DNA from: Echinarachnius parma
Lineage: Eukaryota; Echinodermata; Echinoidea; Clypeasteroida; Echinarachniidae
Assembly (NCBI GenBank): GCA_037951105.1
Contig: JBAMJV010008860.1
Coordinates: 43,798-107,797 of the forward strand
Length of the DNA: 64,000 bases
Reading direction: 5' to 3'
The position numbers and the translations under genes are program-made. Positions 56,215 to 64,000 of the stretch are shown here, piece after piece (within the stretch, counting starts at the first letter, position 1; each line of letters starts with the position of its first letter). The notes beneath the pieces are model-generated. The model was given only the letters and a program-made list of their open reading frames with translations. It did not search any database and was not told the origin of the DNA.

Positions 56215-56884
56215 CTGGTCTCGACACCACGGTCTCGTTTGGGTGTGGCGTTTTGAGTTTGAATAGGGCACACCAAGTGTGGAAGTGTGGATGAATTGCA
56301 ATTAAATCACTAGTGCAGACGAAATCCCGGTTTTGAGACTATTAGTAAATCGCGGGGAAATAATTGCGACCTAGCTTGGACACGGTGGAATGTGGACAAA
56401 CACTTGCAGACCAGTCGACTGCGAGCAATCTGGCACATAAAAAAATACCCAACATTAAACGATGTTAAATATCGTATAGCCAGGAGGGGAATAAGGGGCA
56501 TCCCTCCCCCTCTTCTGAGGTCCTTCTTGCCCCTCCACACCCCCCCCCCCCCCCCCCAACCTATTTTAGTTCCCCAGCCATGGCCTTTGTGGGGAAATAT
56601 GATAGGAATATAACGCTTTATTTTTTTTATTATTTTTTTTTTATTTCAATATATTTTACCAGGGTGGCCCATTCAACAATAAGTTGGTCTCCCATGGGGC
56701 CCTGGGATACAGTATACAAACATTGTTGTTATAAAAACATGACTTTTAAACATCGTTACAAAAACATTTGAAATAAATTTTACGATTGTACATAAATATA
56801 TAAATGTTTACATTAAAAGAATAAAAATATCAAGATACTGCAATTCATATACACACATTTTGAAGAAAAAAAAAGTCTAATAGG

Positions 56885-57404
56885 GTTTATTCATAATATA
56901 AAAAACAACATAAATGTTGCTCACATAATTATTTCATCACTTAAATAACAAATATAAAAATACTGAACAATACTTAATAGTAAGATATCACTCATTACAA
57001 TTTTAGACTATATGGCAAGGTTTTTGAATAAATGTTGTTTCATTTTCTGTTTAAAAATATTCAAGGAATTTGAAGTTTTAATTTCAATGGGTAAATTATT
57101 CCAAAGGAATATAGAAGAATAAAATAAAGAATGTTTATATTGTTCTGTGCGAGCCCTAGGAATAATCAAATTCAAATTTGCCGCGTGTCTAGTATTAAAT
57201 GAATGAGTATCAGAAACAAAAACAAACGAATCATAATAAAAGTTAGAGGAAAGACGATGAATACATTTGTACATAAATACACATTTAAAATATGTCACAC
57301 GATCATTAAATGGTAGCCATTTTAACTGATTAAACATGTCCTTGGACGGGGTATGAAAATTACAGCATAAAATCATCCTTGCGGCCCTTTTTTGTAATTT
57401 AATA
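56885..57404 (-). pseudogene. 5'-truncated LINE 3' end, copy 3
   Basis: Minus-strand copy of the LINE C-terminal region (FNQLKWLPFNDRVTYFKCVF to KQKMKQHLFKNLAI, stop near 57008) and its 3' UTR ending AATAAACCCTATT. One codon is missing relative to copies 1 and 2 (WLPFND for WLPYFND). It starts at the same LINE position as copy 2. Confidence 0.85.
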
Positions 57405-58628
57405 ATTTATAACGCTTATACTTCCATCTCTTAGTTGTGGATATTATACAGGTACGTCTTCAACATGCTCAAGGGGACTTTTTGCCCCACTCTTCATTTA
57501 TTATGCCAATTTATGCCCGTATTGATACCGGAAGTCGTTCACAGTCCAATCGAATAATCCGTGGGCGATAATCTTCATTCTGATCATTATGACGTTTAAT
57601 TCGATCAATTTCTGTCCATGGCAAATTGTATTCGATTTATTTTTGCATTTCCTTTGTTGTTATTCTTTCCACACTCTGTTTAAAAATAAAAGTATAATGA
57701 ACAAAGTACGATAATGAAAAAAACAAAAGACAATATAAATCATACAAAAAACACCAAATGACAAAATATATCAAATTGGAAACACAAACATAGCCAATCG
57801 AAATATGGAGGGATCAACAAAAGTTGTGAAAATGCTTAGCCAACAAACAAATGAACAACCGACCTCAGACGTACACCCGCTCTAGATACATTAGTATAGC
57901 TATAGAGCAAAAACGTCAATAGCTTGCCTTTTTATTGTAAGGAAATAATTATAAGTTCTTCAAACTAAATTAAATGATCACTTCATATTATACTTCCAAG
58001 TTAATAATAAAATAATAACGATGTAAACGTTATATACTTCATTAGGGGTTTGGGTTTTGGCGTTCATTCATAATCATTATGGGTGAATATTTGATAAGGA
58101 ATTATATGACGACGATTCCCATTTGATATAGTTGCAAGTAGCTAGTATGCTCCCCAGGGTGTTGAACTGGTGCATAATATAACTGCGCATGATTGGAAAT
58201 ATTACTCTAGTATGTCACATTTTATTCCGTTTATTAATGGATTATATGCATTGCCCCCAAGGGAGCAGAAAGTGCACGTTACGTGCCGATTGATTGCGAG
58301 TGTGTGTCCGATGTCCGGGGTTAAAATGTAAAGCGCTTAGAAATGAGTATCGGTCATTATTATGCGCTACATACGGTAAATCGAAATTTATTTGTGTCAA
58401 AGCCTGGTCACTTATCACCGGATAACATGAACGGAGAAAATGTGCGAAATCAAATTATCCGTTGGTGAAAGTCGTCTCCATTGCTTCATGCACAAAACAT
58501 TCCACCGGATAGAACAACGTACATCGCCTGACAAGGAAACGCATATAATATACGAACGGAGACGAACGAACATGACGAATTACATTTTGTACTCTCCGTC
58601 GGGCATCCGACTATCCAGTGACCGGGCC
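57405..58628. other. no gene; SINE-like text at 58140-58380
   Basis: 58140-58380 carries TATGCTCCCCAGGGTGTTGA, GTAAAGCGCTTAGAAATGAG and TCATTATTATGCGCTACAT, similar to other SINE-like loci here. The rest is A+T-rich. Confidence 0.4.
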
Positions 58629-59173
58629 TTAAAGGGTTAGTACAGTTTTGGTAAGGCTGAACTTTATTAACCAAACCTCGACAGTAACATTATAAACTAA
58701 TAGTTATAACTCCACCATGCTCGATAGGTATACAAAATTACAAACGACTACGTACAAAGCCTGTTATCATTCAAAAAGAGCCATTAAAACACAAGAGGGC
58801 GCTCTCTAAAAAGGCATTGGTTTCAACCATTTTATATACAAAATTATGCATGTGATGTTTTATTGAAATAATGATTAAATAGAGAGATCATCAACAATTA
58901 TTGAAAAAACGCTTTTGAAAATTTTTGAGTGTAAGCATTTTTAAAAATTTTTTGAAAAAATCATTTAATTATTTGGGCCCCAAATAATTATAAGATCAGA
59001 TATATTTATTGATATTTCAGCCGTTTGTGGACCGATTTTGACCAAATAAAGTTTATTCTGCCATTAAAATTGTATGTTCTCTCAAATTCGACACTCATGC
59101 CAGTTTTTCATTACCTCACAAAAAAATTGTGATGTGCAGCGCCCTCTCTACCAAAACTAAACTACCCCTTTAA
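58629..59173. mobile_element. MITE D, copy 3 (complete)
   Basis: TTAAAGGGTTAGTACAGTTT at the left, complement of TTAAAGGGGTAGTTTAGTTT at the right; 545 bp and collinear with copy 1 in the opposite orientation. It carries CACCATGCTCGATAGG and the GGGCCCCAAATAATTATAAG centre. Confidence 0.85.
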
Positions 59174-59214
59174 TAGTTGTCCTCATGAGTATTGCGTCTG
59201 TATATAGCGGAAAC

Positions 59215-59560
59215 AATAACTAACAAACAAACCAACAAACAAACACACGCACACACAAACAAACACACAAACAAACAAACAACAAAAACAAACATACATA
59301 CACACACACACACTTTTTTGTCATGTTTTTTTTATTCCTCCAAATGAAAATACAGATGAACAGCAAAATAACTTTAACATTTACATATTACAAATATTAT
59401 CAAATGAACAGTATACAAATGTTCACATCATTAAATATTCATAAACAAATAAAACGATGACATTTGTATTTTCTATTACTTAAATAGTGTATTCTTAACG
59501 TAAAATAATAAAACATACGCGCGCACGCACACACACACACACACACACACAAACAAGCAA
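59215..59560. repeat. (CAAA)n and (CA)n microsatellites
   Basis: CAAACAAACAAA at 59220-59310 and (CA)n at 59519-59550 flank an A+T-rich spacer. Confidence 0.85.
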
Positions 59561-60183
59561 AATTGTGTATTTTTATAACAATTATGCTTTAGCCTACAAG
59601 TATGTCTCATCATTCCCTAATTCCCCCTCACCTCTTTCTTCCGCCCCCCCCCCCCCACCCTCTTACTCTCACTCTCTCCCTCTTTCTATGACTTTTTACA
59701 GAACCCAATTGCATGTAGTAGCTCTATTCATGCATTTCATTCATAATGCGAATTGGTCAATCGATACACACAACGGATCTTGTAGGATACAAAGACCCAA
59801 ACATATCTATTGTTCTCACTTAAAATCCTTCCTTGAGCATGTACGTCTGGGGGAAGTGACAGTTTAAAACATGTACTGTATGACTCCTTTTTTATACCAC
59901 TTTCTAATACATGCCTATATCAAGTAGCCTACTTCTTATACGAATGTATCGTCTGTTGCGATGTTGTTCGCATATCGTATCGTACAAAGACGTGAACATC
60001 ACGAAGGGGTGAAGGAACGCTATCTTCTAGTTGCATGGTGAGTTCAGTTTCATCACAACACATTCCTATTTCATTTCGCAAGAAGTCTTTCAAAAATGAA
60101 GCGTTGTAATGTCCTGTGTGTAAAACGTAATATACATGTTTTTATTATGGTGTGTTTGAGTTATAGATAGGCCTACCGGGTAA

Positions 60184-60364
60184 AGTCAAACCTGTCTTAG
60201 TGGCCACTTGTCTATATCAGCCATCCTGCCAATAGTGGCCACCAAGCCTCATGTTCCCCTGGAGTTGAAAACGATGTCATACAACCTGTCAATAGGGGTC
60301 ACCTGTTTACAGTAGCCACTTTTCTTGTTATTTTGGGTAGTCACTATACACAGGTCTGACTGTA
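60184..60364. mobile_element. 180-bp MITE with about 27-bp ends
   Basis: Left AGTCAAACCTGTCTTAGTGG and right complement of CAGTCAGACCTGTGTATAGT. Internal repeats of GTGGCCAC and CCTGTCAATAGGGG / CCTGCCAATAGTGG lie between them. Confidence 0.65.
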
Positions 60365-60529
60365 TTCCGTTCTTGTGTTGCAAATTAATATCGGAGGATT
60401 AATCAACCGGTTACTACATTAAAAAAAAATTAATATAACAGTTTGTGGAATAGTTGAAACAGTGTCTGAATTACAATCCAATACAAGTCCCGACCACGAT
60501 ATAATTGATGTTAATATTTTAAAGATATA

Positions 60530-60830
60530 TGTTAATAATCTTGCCATACCTTTGTGTAGTATTTGAAATCTCTCTTATCAAAGGTAATATTTCCACGTTC
60601 CCTAAAGATTGTATATATAATTATATATATGATTCTTCTGTTTTGACGTATTATAGGTCTATCTCTATTTTATCAGTCTATTCAAAAATATTTATGTTAA
60701 AAAAAATGTGCATGTACACGCCTTTATTAGGCATTTTAAAATAATAAATAAGACATTATATGTCTTATTTATTATCCCAAAATATTTAATATACAACTCA
60801 AGTTCGGATTTAGACCCGGATATATATGGC
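60530..60830 (+). pseudogene. LINE reverse-transcriptase remnant
   Basis: YYRSISILSVYSKIF (60650-60695) corresponds to the NYRPIsiLPVlSKi block of LINE RT, and 60800-60822 reads like the following FGFRPG block in another frame. A hairpin of AATAATAAATAAGACAT lies between. Heavily decayed. Confidence 0.55.
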
Positions 60831-61039
60831 TCTACTTACATTTTTTGTGATAACATAGCTGACGCTTTCGAGTAGCATTGTATGTTGATCTCTCTTACAT
60901 TGGCATTCGACTGTACACATCATGATACTCTTATTAACACTATTGTATTAGAGGGATCATGCTATGGTTTAAGCGCTACCTTAATATTTACTTAGACAAA
61001 TAATGTCATGATCAGCAATTTGACTAAACAGTTGTTCTT

Positions 61040-61076
61040 CCCCCCCCCCCCCCCCCCAAAAAAAAAAAAAAAAACA
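61040..61076. repeat. poly-C then poly-A run
   Basis: About 18 C followed by about 18 A, without other features. Confidence 0.8.
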
Positions 61077-61287
61077 TTTTCAGGCAAATTGCATTTTTGT
61101 ATATTTAATTAATTTGAAAAGCGAAATATTGTCTCTTCAAGAATCACATAAAAACACCATTTCATGCCGTTCATAACTAAACCACTTTTAGAGGAGTTTT
61201 TGTTTTACTAATGACTTTGTTTTATTGTGAAGCGTATTTGACGAATAACTAAACTATGAATCTCCCCATTTTCCCCTTGCTTTCCAG

Positions 61288-61446
61288 AAATATCATCCAG
61301 TACCTGAGTAACAAACGTTTCAACTTGGCCGCTCCGCATGAGTTACCGACATCACGACTGTATAAGCGATGTAGGCAAACACAAAAGTAACTTAACACAT
61401 TCATCTGAAATAATTACTGCATATGGACTGTCTGTATCGATGAACC
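61288..61446 (+). promoter_or_regulatory. 5' UTR exon of the glycosyltransferase with overlapping uORF
   Basis: A strong 3' splice site (CCCCTTGCTTTCCAG, AG at 61286-61287) precedes 61288, so the coding exon probably has a spliced leader. An upstream ATG at 61440 in a poor context opens a 15-codon frame ending at TAG 61485-61487, overlapping the main start in a different frame. The main start at 61447 has A at -3 and G at +4. Confidence 0.5.
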
Positions 61447-62967
61447 ATGGCGGTATGTGGGCGAGTATGGCGGAAGATGATGGGTAGTGGCCGATCAAGG
61501 GCAAGATGTCTGCCGCAACTTGTGCTAATATCGGCCGTTCTTATTCTGACATATATTCTAACTACCCACCGGGATATGCGATTCAAACGATCCATACCAA
61601 GAGACGAAACACGTGGAATTACTCTCGCACCTAGTAATGGAAGCCACGGCGACAACGGTAATGGCACGAGTGTGATGTATATCACTAAAGGCGCTCAAAA
61701 TCAAATAGCAGACACTAAGGCTGATGTTGGTCAAGCGGTAAAGGTGGAAGTTAAGCCAACGCGAATTGAGGAGTCCGTCGTCTTTAGGAGTGGAAAGTGG
61801 AATTCCTCGTTCGTATCCGAGTACCACAAACACTACCCCGTCAACTGCGCGGCCATCATCAGGGGAGAAAAGCAGGCGATAGATGCAGCGACCCGAGTCC
61901 TGAAGGCATCCAAGCCAAAGGTGCCCGCAGACCAGGCGGTCACGAATTGGACGACTGATTGCGCCCGATATCGGGCCAACAGGAAGTATCCTACGGAGTC
62001 GCGATCACAAGAGGAAAGTGATTTCCCGATAGCGTACCTGATCGTCACGCATTCCGACGCGGCGCAGCTGGAGCGGCTGCTACGCGCCGTCTACCAGCCG
62101 CAGAATATCTACTGTATTCACCCAGACGCGAAGTCACCCAAACCGTTTCAAGGCGCCGTCCGGTCCTTGACAGCCTGTTTCCCGAACGTCTTTGTCGCGT
62201 CGAAGCCCGTTGAAGTCCACTACGAGCACTCGAGCCGGCTCCAGGCGGACATCAACTGCATGTCGGACCTCCTGCAGAGACCCGAGCCCTGGAAGTACGT
62301 CATCAATCTCTGCGCGCAGGACTTTCCGCTCAAAACCAACCTGGAGATCGTGCGTCAGTTGGAGGCCTTCCGTGGACACAACGACATCCCGGGAATCACC
62401 GCACCCTGGTGGTTCACCAAGAGGACGCACATCCATCACGAGTTCCGCAACAACATGTTGGTGAAGCAACCGGACATCACGAAGGCCCCACCTCCGCAAA
62501 ACTTCAAATTCTTCTGGGGTAATGCCTACTACGCCGCCACGAAGGGCTTCGTCGACTACGTCGTCCACAACCAAACGGCCACCGCGTTGCTCAAGTACAG
62601 CGAAGACACCTTCAGTCCAGACGAACACTACTGGGTGACCCTGCATCGGATTTCCGGCGTTCCCGGTGGATACCCCGTATCCTCTTGGAACAGCACGGTC
62701 AGATTCGTCCACTGGAAGGGGCAGAAAGCCCACCCGGAGTGCGTAGGCAAGTACGTCCGCAACATCTGCATATTTGGCTCCGGCTATGTTCGTTATCTCG
62801 CTAAAGAGAGCAAACTATTTGCTAACAAGTTCTATATGTCGTTCGATCCAATCGCAATTCAGTGTGTGGAAGAACTCCTCGATTACAGGAATGCTGTGCC
62901 GGATTCAATATCTGATTTCGTTCCAAACTTTCCCGCGACGCGCATGTTTGGATTACATATTCCATGA
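61447..62967 (+). CDS. Core-2/I-branching beta-1,6-GlcNAc transferase (GT14)
   Basis: 506 residues, single coding exon, type II membrane layout: short basic cytosolic tail, signal-anchor about 22-39 (LPQLVLISAVLILTYILT), variable stem to about 130, then the GT14 catalytic domain. Family blocks seen: PIAYLIVTHSDAAQLERLLR (194-213), QNIYCIHPDAKS (219-230), VHYEHSSRLQADINCM (257-272), INLCAQDFPLKTN (286-298), WGNAYYAATKGFVDYV (357-372), SPDEHYW (390-396) with Glu393 at the place of the catalytic base, and a Cys-rich C-terminus. The family adds GlcNAc in beta-1,6 linkage to O-glycan core 1 or to poly-N-acetyllactosamine in the Golgi. Which acceptor this one uses cannot be told. Several N-X-S/T sites are present (64, 72, 119, 167, 375). 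Confidence 0.95.
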   Translation: MAVCGRVWRKMMGSGRSRARCLPQLVLISAVLILTYILTTHRDMRFKRSIPRDETRGITLAPSNGSHGDNGNGTSVMYITKGAQNQIADTKADVGQAVKVEVKPTRIEESVVFRSGKWNSSFVSEYHKHYPVNCAAIIRGEKQAIDAATRVLKASKPKVPADQAVTNWTTDCARYRANRKYPTESRSQEESDFPIAYLIVTHSDAAQLERLLRAVYQPQNIYCIHPDAKSPKPFQGAVRSLTACFPNVFVASKPVEVHYEHSSRLQADINCMSDLLQRPEPWKYVINLCAQDFPLKTNLEIVRQLEAFRGHNDIPGITAPWWFTKRTHIHHEFRNNMLVKQPDITKAPPPQNFKFFWGNAYYAATKGFVDYVVHNQTATALLKYSEDTFSPDEHYWVTLHRISGVPGGYPVSSWNSTVRFVHWKGQKAHPECVGKYVRNICIFGSGYVRYLAKESKLFANKFYMSFDPIAIQCVEELLDYRNAVPDSISDFVPNFPATRMFGLHIP

Positions 62968-63513
62968 ACAAAATGTACTGTCAACACTATATTGCCATGA
63001 ATCATGTAAATTATTGACATGAAAAGTATGGTATACCCTTAAAAATATAACTGAAAGAACAACACGTTCAAGAAAAAGAATGCTTTGTAAGCATGCCGAA
63101 TGTTCGTTTGCAGTATCATGCTGGGGTATAGCTAGGAGAGATATGTTATCATATTTGTATTTTGTTTCATAATTATATAACAAAATTATCCTTTCAATGT
63201 TTGGAAGTGCACATATCGGATATTTTCATATTCAATTATCAAGATATTTAATATAATTGTGCTGATGCAAAAGACACAAAATTAAGACGGAAAACAATCC
63301 AGCTTCATAAACAGTCATCGTTATACTTATAGCCGTTTCAGCGATGTACAGTATATACATTGAAATGTCTGCACGTTCCTTGCCCGACGACCCGACACAA
63401 TTAAGCTATTCCTATTTGTCTTAATCAATACAATTCAATATTTTGAAATCCGCTTGCGGGCACAATATATCTAATGTCGGGCAAACTTTTAGGTTGCCAG
63501 CAAAATAATCTTG
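62968..63513. other. 3' flank of the glycosyltransferase
   Basis: A+T-rich. I do not see a clear AATAAA on the plus strand before the next MITE. Nothing else recognised. Confidence 0.4.
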
Positions 63514-63848
63514 TTAAAGGGATAGTTGTGTTCTGGTAAAGAGAGTATATTTTGGGTCAAACTGAATTTTAGTAACCAAAATCTGCACCATTACATTACA
63601 AACTAATAGTTACAATTCCACCATGCTCGAAAGGAATTACAAATTAAAATGACTAAGTAAAAAGCCTGTTATCATTACAAAAAAGAGCCGTTAAAACTCG
63701 AAGGGCGCTCTCTAAACACTCATCGGTTTCAACCATTTTAAATAAAATATTATGCATGTGATGTTTTGTTGAAATAGTGATTAGATAGAGAGATAATCAA
63801 CAACTATTTAAAAACCTCTTTTGTAAATTTTTGAAAAGAGGAAGCAGA
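63514..63848. mobile_element. MITE D, copy 4, truncated
   Basis: Begins TTAAAGGGATAGTTGTGTTC and follows the D sequence through CACCATTACATTAC and CCACCATGCTCGAAAGG, then stops near 63848. It is the closest match to the split copy at 19.6/26.2 kb. Confidence 0.8.
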
Positions 63849-63884
63849 TAAGCTCCACCAAGCCTTAAATGGGTCATTGACCCC

Positions 63885-64000
63885 TCCCTATAATAATAAT
63901 AATATACTCGATTTATATAGCGCCTAATATTGATTGATAATCATCTCTAAGCGCTTTACAATGATAATATTACCCCCGGTCATAGGATACAATGCAAACC
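63885..64000. mobile_element. SINE-like repeat, runs off the window
   Basis: (TAA)n followed by CTCGATTTATATAGCGCCTA and CATCTCTAAGCGCTTTACAA, the inverted form of the tail seen in the other SINE-like loci. Confidence 0.5.

Overview
This is eukaryotic nuclear DNA from an animal with a transposon-rich, A+T-rich genome. There are no bacterial operons or CRISPR arrays. Coding sequence is intron-split or isolated single-exon genes in a sea of miniature DNA transposons (MITEs), LINE and LTR-retrotransposon wrecks, a Penelope-like element, tRNA-headed SINEs and long microsatellites. An invertebrate deuterostome such as an echinoderm would fit the TRPA-type ankyrin channel, the single-exon class A receptor, the GT14 glycosyltransferase and the repeat style. 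That assignment is inference and no marker proves it.

Host genes. (1) Part of a TRPA-like ankyrin-repeat channel gene on the minus strand, 35806 to 15968. Six exons join in phase and give ankyrin repeats plus the linker before the membrane domain; the transmembrane half is not in the window. (2) A single-exon class A GPCR, minus, 53153 to 51858, lacking the usual TM2 aspartate. (3) A single-exon Core-2/I-branching (GT14) N-acetylglucosaminyltransferase, plus, 61447 to 62967, with a probable upstream 5' UTR exon. A weak minus-strand first exon and promoter lie near 41.6-42.05 kb.

Layout. 1-1.2 kb: TCG-rich repeat and a repeated 15-mer. 1.2-5.7 kb: a decayed LINE (zinc-knuckle ORF1, AP endonuclease, reverse transcriptase) cut by three MITEs. 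5.7-8.3 kb: a rearranged Ty3/gypsy element with its RT part inverted. 8.3-15.9 kb: fold-back elements, (CA)n, tRNA-like sequence, a LINE 3' end and TTAA-bounded MITEs, one nested in another. 16-36 kb: the TRPA gene. Its largest visible intron holds a nesting-doll insertion at 19.48-27.26 kb: a TA-flanked MITE split by a TTAA-flanked MITE, split in turn by a 6.56-kb unit with 32-bp terminal inverted repeats and a 9-bp target duplication. 33-35 kb: a palindromic Penelope-like element with a GIY-YIG domain and a decayed hammerhead-like motif. 36.0-36.5 kb: a TATA-led cluster of GC-rich hairpins. 38.6-51.8 kb: microsatellites, MITEs and SINEs. 51.8-53.2 kb: GPCR. 54.9-55.8 kb: a 23-bp satellite inside a longer degenerate repeat. 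56-61 kb: MITEs and LINE remnants. 61.3-63 kb: glycosyltransferase.

The host genes show no functional linkage. The most striking signal is structural: several unrelated-looking MITE families (A/B, C, D, E and the 43.1-kb element) all end in TTAA, usually followed by AGGG or AGTGG. Exact TTAA duplication is supported by empty sites in two D insertions and one C insertion. No matching transposase was found in the window.
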